64,000 bases of DNA from Hydrogenovibrio crunogenus (lineage in GTDB: Bacteria > Pseudomonadota > Gammaproteobacteria > Thiomicrospirales > Thiomicrospiraceae): NCBI RefSeq assembly GCF_004786015.1, contig NZ_CP032096.1:1116001-1180000 (forward strand). The letters are read 5' to 3'. Positions within the stretch are counted from its first letter, which is position 1; each line of letters begins with the position of its first letter. Position numbers and translations under genes: made by a program. The notes under the pieces are model-generated. The model did no database searches. It was not told where the DNA came from and worked only from the letters and a program-made list of their open reading frames with translations. Shown one piece after another: positions 37,188-46,674 of this stretch.

Positions 37188-38333
37188 ACCTCGATGTTTA
37201 TCTACGGCATCATTATCGCGATGATTTTGTATCATTTTATTTTATTTGCCAGTATTCAATTACGATACTATGCATATTACGTGCTTTATTTGATGTCGTT
37301 TCTGGCAATGAATGTCAGTTATAACGGCTATACTTTTCAGTTTTTATTGCAAGACTCCCCGGTTATTCAAAACTGGATACAAGGGACGACTATCTTTTTG
37401 TTTGCAATTGCAGGGCTGTTGTTTGCAAAAGCTTTCCTTAACTTAGAAAAATATATTCCACTGGCTTATAAAATTACAAAAGGCATGATATGGCTGTTTG
37501 TCAGTGTTATGCTGATTACAGTGTTTTTCGGTTATCACGCGCATGTGATGTTTGCGATCGGCATGTCGGTGATCTTCAGTTTGTATGTCTTTGTTATTGC
37601 TTTTTTGAGCTATGTCAAAGGGAATAAAACGGCTCGGTTTTTCTTATTGGGTACCACGGCCGGTTTAGTCGGAACCAGTGTGACGGCTTTAACGGTGATG
37701 GCCATTATTCCTTATAGCCATGTCGGTTATCAAGCCGTAGATTATGGATTGGCGATTGATTCGATTCTCTTGTCTTTTGCGTTGGTTGACCGAGTCAAAA
37801 GTACCGAGAAAGAAAAACTGTTGGCAGAAATCTCTGCCAATACCGATGCTTTGACGAATGTGGCAAATCGTCGTGCTTTCAATCATTTCTGCGAACAATT
37901 TGACAGTGGTTCTCAAAAGTTCTATCGAGAAAAACTGGTGGCCATGATGCTGGATATCGATTTCTTTAAAGAAATTAATGACACTTATGGTCACTCGGTG
38001 GGTGATATCGTGTTGCAAAAAGTGGCTAATCTGCTGAGAAGCAATACAAAAAGTACAGACCAAATCTTCCGGATGGGGGGAGAGGAATTTTTGATTTTAT
38101 TGCCTGACACTGATATTGAAAATGCACAAAAAGTAGCAGAGAGAATCAGGCTTGCGATTGAAGAAATGGTGACTGATAAAAACGGTAGTGCCATTTCCAT
38201 TACGACAAGTATCGGTATGGCAGAAGTTCTGATGGAAGATATCAGTTTGATCTCCACCATTCAATTAGCGGATAAAGCACTTTATGATGCGAAGCGCTCG
38301 GGTCGAAATAAAGTCGTGTTGGCTGTTCGTTAA
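37188..38333 (+). pseudogene. 3' part of the interrupted 7TM-GGDEF diguanylate cyclase
   Basis: Encodes seven membrane helices (starting FIYGIIIAMILYHFILF) and a GGDEF domain. The cyclase motif reads GGEEF in FRMGGEEFLILLPDTD, an active form, with LDIDFFKEINDTYGHSVGD as metal site. The RxxD position reads KSTDQIFRMGGEEF, so no I-site is seen. An internal ATG at 37194 could start a truncated membrane protein of 379 residues without the extracellular sensor. The IS lies on the opposite strand, so outward read-through would be needed for expression. Confidence 0.9.
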
Positions 38334-38459
38334 GCCAGGAGGAATGTTTTATTAATTCAAATCATCTTTCGACTTAAAAGAATCAGTTGTCTTTGACAGT
38401 CTTTCTTGAAAGTGCTGTAATTTACTTAAGGATACTCATTTTTTACTGGAGCTGTCATC

Positions 38460-40415
38460 ATGAAAGCCTTCTTCCCGCCCAACTTTCAAGCCATTCCATC
38501 TTTATCAATCGTGTTGGTTTCAGTATTGTTAGCCTCCTGCTTTGGAGGAAGTGATGACAGTGGCACATCAGCTTCTAATGGTGATGACACATCTCAAAAT
38601 GATCAGGTAACTTCGGAGATATTTAACAGTCCCAGCTACACCGCAAACTGGGGCGTGCTAGGTGTTTTTGCCAATGCGACAACTTGTGCCAGCTGCCATA
38701 CTGGAAATGGCACGACGGTGATGGAATTTGACGGTAAAGATATTAGTCCGGCCACTCAATGGAAGCATGGTGTGATGGCACATTCTTTAAATGACCCTTA
38801 CTATAATGCGGTGGTCGAAGAAGAAGGACATCTTTTCCCGGATAAAAAAGTTTTTATCGAAAATACTTGTTTAAGATGCCATGCCCCAATGGGATATACT
38901 CATGCCCATCAAAATCCAGAATTATTAGTGCCAGATCCAACTGGGTTATTGTCAGATGGTGGTTATGCTTTTGAGACGGCGATGACCGATCCGCATAGTC
39001 GGGAAGGCATTTCGTGTACTGCATGTCATCAGATGCAAGATCCAATGGTGAACCAAACAACAGGGCTAACCGAAACAGAGATGCCGCTTTCTAATATGAG
39101 TGGAAACTACAAAATCAACTCTCCTGCTGAAAATGGTTCAACTGATCCTAAAATTTTTGGCCCCATTGTTCTCAATCCATATTACCAAGCAATGCAGAAT
39201 GCAACGCAATATATTCCCGAATATGCAGCGCACATGAGTGACTCAGCTAAATGTGCCACTTGCCATAACCTTTATACGCCCACCTTAAACTTGGATGGGG
39301 AACTTCATAAAATCGATCCGGCAACAGGGAATTATGATCCGACTGGTCAGATAGCTCAATTTCCTGAGCAGGCCCCTTATTGGGAATGGTTAAACAGCCG
39401 ATACCTTGCAGATGGAAAAACCTGCCAGGCCTGCCATATGCCGGAACCTGTCAGTTCGCCTCCTTATCAAACAGCAGTAACAACTCGACCAGCCAATGCG
39501 TGGGAGCGTAGTAATTTTTCAGAACATGAAATGGTTGGAGGTAATACTTACTTACTAGGGCTGTTAAGTAAATATATGGTAGAGCTCGGCATTGCTGATA
39601 AAACCACAGAAGCAGGGTTTAATGAGAAAATCGCTCAAACACAATCGATGCTCCGAAAAGCGGTAGACTTTACCTTATCCCAATCCTTGTCAGGAAACAC
39701 TCTGACGGTTCCTGTGGTGATTACAAATAATGCGGGGCATAAGTTGCCTACCAGTTTTCCATCTCGTCGTGTTTGGGTTCATTTAAAAGTGACAGACAGC
39801 GCGGGTCAGGTGGTGTTTGAATCTGGCAAGCATGAAGAAGGGCGAATTGAAGGGAAAGATGATTTGTTTACGTCCAGTACCTGTTTGGCAAGTCATAAAA
39901 TCAGCGGGTTTGATTCTTTGACCAATCAATGTTACGAGCCGCATCATGACGTGATTACCTCATCAGATCAGGTGATGATTTATGAAGATGTCTTGGGAGA
40001 TGTGAATCAGGACATTACGCATGTTCTGCTGCACGCACGTCAGTATTTAAAAGACAACCGCATTCCTCCTAAAGGTTGGACCGAAGCAGGGCGACATCAG
40101 AACCCGGTCGATCAAACCCTTTATGATGATGACATTGTCGGTGCGGCGGTGAGTGATGCTAATTTTGCCTCAGGCAAAACAGGGGCGGGGTCAGATGGTA
40201 AGGATACGGTAACCTACCAGGTTAATACGACAGGGTTTTCAGCGCCATTTTCAGTGGAAGCAGAATTGCTTTATCAGACCATTCGTCCGAGTTTTGTAGA
40301 CAGCATGCACGCCGATGATGAAATAGAAGGGGACAGCTATGTGGGGCGTTTTAAAGCAATGTATAAAAACACCCCACCGGAACCGGAAGTTTTAGCAACC
40401 TATCCTTCTCTTTAA
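38460..40415 (+). CDS. Multiheme cytochrome c lipoprotein
   Basis: 651 residues. The lipoprotein signal has the lipobox LLASC (Cys near residue 27). Five CxxCH heme motifs are present: CASCH (76), CLRCH (137), CTACH (186), CATCH (265) and CQACH (322). A sixth site reads CLASH (475), lacking the second Cys. The C-terminal third, from about residue 410, is beta-rich (NAGHKLPTSFPSRRVWVHLKV). It resembles cytochrome c554/c-prime family electron carriers anchored to the outer side of a membrane. The redox partner is unknown; no oxidoreductase gene is adjacent. Confidence 0.85.
   Translation: MKAFFPPNFQAIPSLSIVLVSVLLASCFGGSDDSGTSASNGDDTSQNDQVTSEIFNSPSYTANWGVLGVFANATTCASCHTGNGTTVMEFDGKDISPATQWKHGVMAHSLNDPYYNAVVEEEGHLFPDKKVFIENTCLRCHAPMGYTHAHQNPELLVPDPTGLLSDGGYAFETAMTDPHSREGISCTACHQMQDPMVNQTTGLTETEMPLSNMSGNYKINSPAENGSTDPKIFGPIVLNPYYQAMQNATQYIPEYAAHMSDSAKCATCHNLYTPTLNLDGELHKIDPATGNYDPTGQIAQFPEQAPYWEWLNSRYLADGKTCQACHMPEPVSSPPYQTAVTTRPANAWERSNFSEHEMVGGNTYLLGLLSKYMVELGIADKTTEAGFNEKIAQTQSMLRKAVDFTLSQSLSGNTLTVPVVITNNAGHKLPTSFPSRRVWVHLKVTDSAGQVVFESGKHEEGRIEGKDDLFTSSTCLASHKISGFDSLTNQCYEPHHDVITSSDQVMIYEDVLGDVNQDITHVLLHARQYLKDNRIPPKGWTEAGRHQNPVDQTLYDDDIVGAAVSDANFASGKTGAGSDGKDTVTYQVNTTGFSAPFSVEAELLYQTIRPSFVDSMHADDEIEGDSYVGRFKAMYKNTPPEPEVLATYPSL
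39425..39434. repeat. Near-copy of the palindrome within a heme codon run
   Basis: CCAGGCCTGC, nine of ten matches. It codes CQACH of the fifth heme motif, so it may be a coincidence of codon choice. Confidence 0.35.
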
Positions 40416-40433
40416 AATGCGAAGCGTAATGTT

Positions 40434-40455
40434 AAACACGTCTAAGGCGTGTTTT
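40434..40455 (+). terminator. Weak terminator after the cytochrome gene
   Basis: AAACACG-TCTAAGG-CGTGTTTT hairpin with a short T-run, just before the Usp-like gene. Confidence 0.5.
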
Positions 40456-40493
40456 GCAGGAATTCAGACAGTTTATTCTTAAGAGAGGTTCCT

Positions 40494-41255
40494 ATGCGAG
40501 TGGTATCGTTAGTAAATGGTTCATTACTGTCTGAAGCAGCAAGTGTTTATGCCATTTCTTATGCAAAATCGATTGAATTGCCGCTTACTTTTTTGTTTGT
40601 TGATAATGGACTGGAATCTATTGAAAAGTTCCAGTCCTCTTTGGCAACATTGGAAGAAATTGCTGAAGCCAGTGGACTTTCTTTTGAGGCCGTTATTTTA
40701 AAAGGGGATGTCATTGAGCAACTAAAGCACTTTGCTCAACTCTATTCAATCGATACTCTGTTTTGTGCAACACGAAAACAATCAAACACACATTCTTTTA
40801 GTGAAAAAATCGTCCGTTCCGGTATTGAAACAGCCATTGCCGTCGTGAAGGTCAAGAATGTATCTCAAGTGCGTTCCTTTCATCGAGTATTGTTGGCAGC
40901 AGGAGAAAAGATTAACCCGCATTGCTACCTTTTATGGATTGCACTCATCTCAGCAAATCAGGCACGAGGTAAGTTGTATTTGCAAAACAGTCGAACTGTT
41001 AAAAAGGCCTCGAGTAAGTCCGGCCTTAAATACCAAGCGGCTCCATATGTTCAATTGGCCGGGATGCTCAAACAACAAGTTGAAGTTGTCCAGGTATTGC
41101 AACCAATCAATCCGTCTTTAATGGAGAGTTATTTGATTGAAAATGACATGGATTTGGTTGTGTATAACGCCGATTCCTATTCAAGGAAAACATTAAACCA
41201 AGTTACAGACCAGTCCTGCATTAACAGTATCTTGTTTTACCCCTGGAAGGCGTAA
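40494..41255 (+). CDS. Universal-stress-like (UspA-type) tandem protein
   Basis: 253 residues from ATG 40494, preceded by AGAGAGG; a non-ATG start at 40449 would add a spurious leader. The fold is alpha/beta with two Usp-like halves, but the ATP-binding G-x2-G-x9-G motif is not clear. It begins MRVVSLVNGSLLSEAASVYAISYAKS. It ends 2 bp before a P-type ATPase gene, so the two are co-translated. It is probably a regulatory or accessory factor of the pump; the assignment is moderate. Confidence 0.65.
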   Translation: MRVVSLVNGSLLSEAASVYAISYAKSIELPLTFLFVDNGLESIEKFQSSLATLEEIAEASGLSFEAVILKGDVIEQLKHFAQLYSIDTLFCATRKQSNTHSFSEKIVRSGIETAIAVVKVKNVSQVRSFHRVLLAAGEKINPHCYLLWIALISANQARGKLYLQNSRTVKKASSKSGLKYQAAPYVQLAGMLKQQVEVVQVLQPINPSLMESYLIENDMDLVVYNADSYSRKTLNQVTDQSCINSILFYPWKA

Positions 41256-41257
41256 TA

Positions 41258-43936
41258 ATGCTCTTTCGCCAACCGATTGACCATGTTTTAAAATCATTAC
41301 AAAGCTCTAAGGCAGGCTTGTCTCAAGTGGAGGCGAAACAACGTCTGCAATCTTTTGGTCTAAATCAAATCGCTCAAAAAAAACATAAAGATTACCGTGT
41401 TGAATACCTCAAGGAATACATTTCATTTTTTCCCATACTGTTGGAAGTGGCTGCTATTTTGGCGCTAATTGCCGACTATTATCAACCCAATCAAGGTAAT
41501 GATATATTGGCTTATGCTGTATTTGGTGCTGTCTTTCTAAATGCAACGTTTACCTTTTGGCAGAAGTTTAAAGCAGATAAAGCAATGGAAGCCTTGTTGA
41601 AGTTGATCAGGTCTGAGGCCACCGTGCTACGGGATGGTGAATGGCAGACAATTGATGCGACAAAAGTTGTACCAGGTGACATTTTGCAATTGAATGAAGG
41701 TGAAAAAATTGCAGCCGATGCGATTTTACTAGAGGCCAATGATCTGTATTTGAATCTATCGGTTTTAAATGGAGAATCAACGCCTTCAGCTCGAAACTTA
41801 ATGCCTGGTGATGCCCAACGCGAACTGGATGCTAAAAATATGGTATTTGCCGGCTCTGCTGTGACCAATGGAAATGGTCTCGCCATTGTTATTGCAACAG
41901 GGAACGCCACTGAATTCGGAAAAATTGCCCGAATGACGGCTGAAGTGGCCGTGACGGTAACGCCGATTGAAAAAGAAATCAGGCACATGACTTCCGTACT
42001 GACTTTGTTAGCTTTGGCAGCAGGGGTTGTGTTCTTTTTATTAGGTTGGTTTTCAGAACGAGGCGTTTTAATTTCAGCCATTTTTGCCTTGTCTTTAATT
42101 GTAGCGAATGTCCCTGAAGGGTTGTTGCCGACGATCACCTTATCTTTATCGTTAGCTTCCCAGAGAATGGCCAAACGCCAGGCACTTATTAAAAACTTAA
42201 ATTCTGTTGAAACGCTTGGATCAGCAACCGTGATTTGTACAGATAAAACCGGTACTTTGACTCAAAATGAAATGACAGCAAAAGCCATTTATTTAGCGGA
42301 TGGCAGTGAGGTTTCCATTTCCGGGGGCGGTTATCTGGAATCAGGTCAGCTTAAGTTTGAGCGGAGAGCATCAGAAGACAGTGAAGATAACTTACAACAA
42401 CTTTTAACAGTGGCAGCTAATAACACTCACGCAACGATTAACCTTGAACAAGGAACCGTGATAGGGGATCCAACAGAAATTGCCTTGGTTGTAGCAGCTA
42501 ACAAATATGGCGCTTTCAACCCATATGACAAAATCAAAGAGTATGCTTTTTCTTCCGACCGGAAGATGATGTCTACTTTGGTTAAGAAGAATGACCATGA
42601 TGAATTGTTTGTTAAGGGAGCTGTCGAGAGTGTTTTGCCTTTATGTTCTCAAGTGCAGCACTCTTCTGGAAAGGTTGGTTTGACCTCTGGTGAACAGTCA
42701 AAAATTGAAAAAAAGAATAAACAATTAGCCGAACAATCTTATCGGGTTCTGGCGATTGCAATGAAAGTAGGGGATGGAGAGCATGACCTTGTTTTTCTTG
42801 GGTTAGTCGGTTTAATCGATCCAGCTCGACCTGGTGTGAAAGAAGCGATTAAGCAGTGTCATTCAGCCCAGATAGAGGTCATGATGATTACGGGCGATAA
42901 TCCGGTGACTGCACGAGCGATTGGTGAACATATCGGTTTGAGGGTAGATGAGGTTTTAACCGGACCGGAGGTGAAACATTTATCGAATACGGTGTTACAA
43001 GAAAAATTAAAAACCAAGCGTATTCTCTTTGCCCGAATGGCTTCAGCACAAAAGTTACGTATTGCCAAATTGTTACAGGAAAATGGTGAAGTTGTTGCGA
43101 TGACTGGCGATGGCGTTAATGATTCACCAGCTCTTAAACAAGCTGATATCGGTATCGCGATGGGGTCTGGAACTGATGTGGCAAAAGAAGCGGGTGACAT
43201 GGTCTTGTTGGATGATAATTTCAAATCCATTGTGTCAGCAGTGGAAGAGGGACGTACGGTTTACTTCAATATCAAAAAGCTGACTACTTATATTTTGAGC
43301 TCCAATGTGCCTGAAATTGTGCCTTATGTCTTACAGTTCTTTTTAAAGATACCGATGCCGTTATCCGTGATTCAAATCTTACTTATTGACTTGGGAACCG
43401 ACCAATTACCGGGATTAGGGTTGGGAGCCGAAAAGCCTGAAAAGCATATTATGCAGCGCCCGCCGATTGGAAGGCATGAAAAAATCCTTGATTGGGAAGT
43501 TTTCAAACGTGGCTATTTTATGGCTGGGGTATTTGAAGGAATGGCCGCCATGTTTGCTTTTTTAGGGTTCTTATTCTTGAATGGTTGGCAATATGGTGAT
43601 TTAGATTTGTCTCAGGAGTTTCACCGTCAAGCTATGACCATGACGCTGTTAGGAGCGATAACGTGTCAAATGGCAAATGTCTTTACCTTACGATCCTGGG
43701 AGGATTCTTTATGGCATTTAACCCGTATCAATAAAATGATTTGGTTCGGTGTTGCTATGGAAATGGTCTTTATTCTTGCCATTTTATATGTGCCCATGAT
43801 TCAATCTATTTTTAATACCGCAATGGTTCCGCTTGAAAATTTATGGCTTTTATTGCCATTTCCAATACTATTAGTATTAAATCATGAATGGTATAAAATT
43901 CGTCAGAAAGCTAAATGGCAGAAGGCCATAGCTTAA
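41258..43936 (+). CDS. P-type (type II) cation-transporting ATPase
   Basis: 892 residues. An N-terminal cation-ATPase domain precedes about ten membrane helices. The phosphorylation site DKTGTLTQNEM has the Asp at residue 329, the transmembrane ANVPEGLLPTITLSLSLA precedes it, LNGESTPSARN is the actuator motif (TGES type), and GDGVNDSPALKQADIGIAMG is the hinge. The pattern VPEGLLPT matches Na/K-type and SERCA-like pumps, so Na+, K+ or Ca2+ is possible. The stop overlaps the end of the convergent permease by 4 bp. It is the partner of the Usp-like gene upstream. Confidence 0.88.
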   Translation: MLFRQPIDHVLKSLQSSKAGLSQVEAKQRLQSFGLNQIAQKKHKDYRVEYLKEYISFFPILLEVAAILALIADYYQPNQGNDILAYAVFGAVFLNATFTFWQKFKADKAMEALLKLIRSEATVLRDGEWQTIDATKVVPGDILQLNEGEKIAADAILLEANDLYLNLSVLNGESTPSARNLMPGDAQRELDAKNMVFAGSAVTNGNGLAIVIATGNATEFGKIARMTAEVAVTVTPIEKEIRHMTSVLTLLALAAGVVFFLLGWFSERGVLISAIFALSLIVANVPEGLLPTITLSLSLASQRMAKRQALIKNLNSVETLGSATVICTDKTGTLTQNEMTAKAIYLADGSEVSISGGGYLESGQLKFERRASEDSEDNLQQLLTVAANNTHATINLEQGTVIGDPTEIALVVAANKYGAFNPYDKIKEYAFSSDRKMMSTLVKKNDHDELFVKGAVESVLPLCSQVQHSSGKVGLTSGEQSKIEKKNKQLAEQSYRVLAIAMKVGDGEHDLVFLGLVGLIDPARPGVKEAIKQCHSAQIEVMMITGDNPVTARAIGEHIGLRVDEVLTGPEVKHLSNTVLQEKLKTKRILFARMASAQKLRIAKLLQENGEVVAMTGDGVNDSPALKQADIGIAMGSGTDVAKEAGDMVLLDDNFKSIVSAVEEGRTVYFNIKKLTTYILSSNVPEIVPYVLQFFLKIPMPLSVIQILLIDLGTDQLPGLGLGAEKPEKHIMQRPPIGRHEKILDWEVFKRGYFMAGVFEGMAAMFAFLGFLFLNGWQYGDLDLSQEFHRQAMTMTLLGAITCQMANVFTLRSWEDSLWHLTRINKMIWFGVAMEMVFILAILYVPMIQSIFNTAMVPLENLWLLLPFPILLVLNHEWYKIRQKAKWQKAIA

Positions 43937-45215
43937 AAGCGTGAGTTTTTTAAATACCGTAAGATGGCTGGGCGTCCGAAAACCGAGACGGCAATCAAAG
44001 CGGTTAGAAACAGCAATGCAGATAAATCGGTCTGCGTTAATTGAACAATTAATGCGATAGATGCTGCTGAGGCAGACAGTGCTCCAAACCCTGTAATCCA
44101 ACGAGAACCGGCTTTCTGCTTGAAAGCCAGTCCACAAACTACCGTAAAGGTAAATAAAAAAGCTAAGCTGGCTGCTTCAACCAAAGAAGTTAAATTTCCG
44201 ATAGCTGCCAGTAAAGCAGCAATACTGCCTAACCAGATGACCGCTCGATCAGGAATGCCCTCTGAGTTGGTGTGTGAGAATGCCGCTGGCAGTTCATGAG
44301 CTTCAGCAACCTTATGAGCTAATCTCGCTGTGGCAAACAAGGTTGCGTTGATTGCAGAGCCTGTTGAAAAAGCTGCCGCGATGGTAACAACAACCAGTCC
44401 CGTTATTCCAAACGCTTTTTCGCCTGCAATGGCTAATGCAACTTCTTCATGCTTGACAATCTCATCTGCCCCAATCAGCATCGCAGTCCCCAGTGTCACT
44501 AAAATATACACCAGAATAACCGTGATAATGGCTGATAATACAGCGCGTGGTAGGGTCTTTTTAGGCGCCTCTATATCATTATAATCATAGGTCAGTAGCT
44601 GAAATCCTTCATAGGCCATAAAGACGGCTGCAGCACCAAATAGCGCTGCGGCTAACCCTGCATCTGGCACGCTTACCCCTTGTGACAACATTGGGATGTC
44701 CCAGTAAGAGAGTCCCCAAGCCGACAAGCCAGCCAGCACGACCAGCTTAAACCAGACAAGAAAAATTTCAACGCCACTGGCTTCGGCAACCCCTTTTAGG
44801 TTGAGAGCAATGAACAAGGCAATAATGGCAACAGCAGACGCACGAGGAAACCAACTATTAAGATCTAACAAATTGCCCAGGTATTGTCCAAAAGTGAAAG
44901 CATAGACGGCATTTGTTAAAACATAACCGATAATCAAAATCCAAGCTAAGCTAAGCTGCCTGCAAACCCTTCTGCATCGACTTTCCTCAGAAAAGTGAAT
45001 GCGCCGCCGCCTTCATCATAAAAAGTAGCGAGCTTAACATAGCTGTATCCTGCTGCTAAAGCGATTAGACCTGCAGCTAAAAAGCTCAGCCAGGCCCAAG
45101 CACCAGCAATAGCGACGACAACGCCCAATGTTGAGAAGATTCCGCCCCCGATCATGCCACCAACGGCCATTGACCAAGTACCGTTAAAGCCGAGTTTTGT
45201 TTTTGATTGTGTCAT
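43933..45215 (-). pseudogene. APC-family amino-acid permease with 5-bp frameshift
   Basis: The N-terminal 89 codons (45215-44946) encode WSMAVGGMIGGGIFSTLGV, the APC hallmark, and stop after EGFAGSLA. The remaining 334 codons (44937-43933) continue the same permease. At the junction AGCTT (minus strand) is present three times; with two copies the frame reads GSLAWILIIGYVL and gives about 425 residues and 12 helices. The total of 1283 bp becomes divisible by three after removing 5 bp. Inactivation, phase variation or an assembly error are all possible. Confidence 0.85.
44943..44957. repeat. Tandem AAGCT x3 at the permease frameshift
   Basis: Three copies of AAGCT (AGCTT on the coding strand). 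Two copies restore the frame, three break it. Confidence 0.9.
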
Positions 45216-45302
45216 CGGATTCCTAAATAATATGAAATCTTTTTTATGAATAATTATACGTATGTTAAAAATAACCCATAAAAAATGCCAATTATCTTTT
45301 TC

Positions 45303-45320
45303 GATAATGATAATCGTATC
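45303..45320. promoter_or_regulatory. Fur-box-like site
   Basis: GATAATGATAATCGTATC matches the first 13 bases of the consensus Fur box and much of the rest with one gap. It lies between the permease and the DUF4010 gene, and another GATAAT (45328-45333) is in a -10 position for the latter. Confidence 0.55.
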
Positions 45321-45341
45321 TTAGAGTGATAATATTGAATA

Positions 45342-46604
45342 ATGAATACGTCTTTAGAGCTTTTTTATACTTTAGCTGTGGCCCTTTCAATTGGCTTGTT
45401 GATAGGTATTGAGCGCGGCTGGAAAAAGCGTGAGTCTATTGAAGGAACACGCATCGCAGGTGTGCGAACTTTCGGGTTAATTGGGTTGCTAGGCGGCGTC
45501 ACAGCATTGCTGTCACAAACCTTTGGTGCGCTAGTGTTCGGTACTGTTTTTATAGGTTTGACCGTCATCTTAGCATCAGCATATATTGCAGCATTAAAAC
45601 AAAACCAGGATTTGGGTATCACAACCCTTATCGCAGCATTATTAACCTTTATTCTCGGTGCATTAGCGGTCATGGACCAAGTGATATTGGCATCAACGTC
45701 AGCGGTGGTGATGACGTTACTTTTAGGGTATAAACCGATATTGCATCGCTGGGTTGGTGCTCTTGAAAAAAAAGAGTTGCGTGCGGGGCTTAAGCTTTTG
45801 TTGTTGACAGTTGTGCTGTTACCTATTCTACCCAATGAAGGCTATGGTCCTTGGCAAACTCTAAACCCTTATATCATCGGTTGGATGATTGTACTAATCG
45901 CATTGATTTCTTTTGTCGGGTATTTCGCTATTAAAATTGGTGGAGCTAAAAGAGGGGTGGTGTTTACAGGGGTGTTTGGTGGATTGTCAGCCTCTACGGC
46001 AGTGACACTTCGGTTTTCGCAGTTGGCACGTAAAGATGCCAATATGCGTTCAATGCTGTCGATAGGCGTGCTCCTAGCGTGCGGAACAATGTTACCTCGT
46101 ATGATGTTGGTGGCGGGCGTATTCAATTTAAACTTGGTTAATCAATTGTGGTTACCAGCAACCGTCATGGCGTTATTGGTTTATCTTCCAGCCATTTTGT
46201 ACTGGCGAACTCAGACCGGGAAAAATATTGACACGACATCGGTTTTAACCAACCCGTTGGATTTAAAGGTAGCATTAGCCTTTGGAGGGATTCTGGTGCT
46301 GATTATGCTACTAAGCGCATTTTTAAAACAAACCTACGGTGATGCCGGCATACTGTCTTTGGCTGCTGCATCCGGTGTTTTTGATGTTGATGCCATTACT
46401 TTGTCTTTGGCCAGAATGAGTCAGGATAGTTTGGCCTTGAATGTCACCGTAACAGCGCTGGTTATAGCTGCCGTAAGTAATAATTTGGTCAAAGCGATGA
46501 TGGCCAGTTTTATTGGTGGGAAAGAAATGGCTATAAAAGTAGGATTACCTTTAGCCATCAGTAGCTTAGGGGGTGGATTGACGGTTTGGTTCTTTGTGTG
46601 GTGA
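45342..46604 (+). CDS. MgtC/SapB family (DUF4010) membrane protein
   Basis: 420 residues. The N-terminal MgtC-like part contains ALSIGLLIGIERGWKKRE (helix plus conserved ERG) and RTFGLIGLLGGV, followed by a DUF4010 domain with GVFGGLSASTAVTLRFSQLA and a final helix. About 12 helices are visible. No ribosome site is seen before ATG 45342, so the message may be leaderless. The physiological role is unknown for this branch. The Fur-like site suggests iron control. Confidence 0.85.
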   Translation: MNTSLELFYTLAVALSIGLLIGIERGWKKRESIEGTRIAGVRTFGLIGLLGGVTALLSQTFGALVFGTVFIGLTVILASAYIAALKQNQDLGITTLIAALLTFILGALAVMDQVILASTSAVVMTLLLGYKPILHRWVGALEKKELRAGLKLLLLTVVLLPILPNEGYGPWQTLNPYIIGWMIVLIALISFVGYFAIKIGGAKRGVVFTGVFGGLSASTAVTLRFSQLARKDANMRSMLSIGVLLACGTMLPRMMLVAGVFNLNLVNQLWLPATVMALLVYLPAILYWRTQTGKNIDTTSVLTNPLDLKVALAFGGILVLIMLLSAFLKQTYGDAGILSLAAASGVFDVDAITLSLARMSQDSLALNVTVTALVIAAVSNNLVKAMMASFIGGKEMAIKVGLPLAISSLGGGLTVWFFVW

Positions 46605-46626
46605 TGAGGGGAAAGGTTAAAATTGA

Positions 46627-46636
46627 CCAGGCCTGG
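46627..46636. repeat. Palindrome copy 7
   Basis: CCAGGCCTGG with A before and C after, arms AAAATTG/CTAATTTTT. It lies between the convergent MgtC-like and DMT genes and is terminator-like in both directions. Confidence 0.9.
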
Positions 46637-46674
46637 CTAATTTTTGTATTAGCGATCTTTCATTTTTAACTTTC

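Noticed and set aside
39425-39434. CCAGGCCTGC as a true palindrome copy
   Set aside because: It is explained by codons for the heme motif CQACH; kept only as a weak near-copy.
41512-42174. Open frame of 220 codons on the minus strand
   Set aside because: It lies wholly within the P-type ATPase gene on the other strand and shows no family features.
40-46636. Regular spacing of about 7 kb between palindrome copies
   Set aside because: Several early intervals are 7.1-8.6 kb, but others are 2.1, 3.4, 5.7 and 14.0 kb, so a fixed period is not supported in this window.
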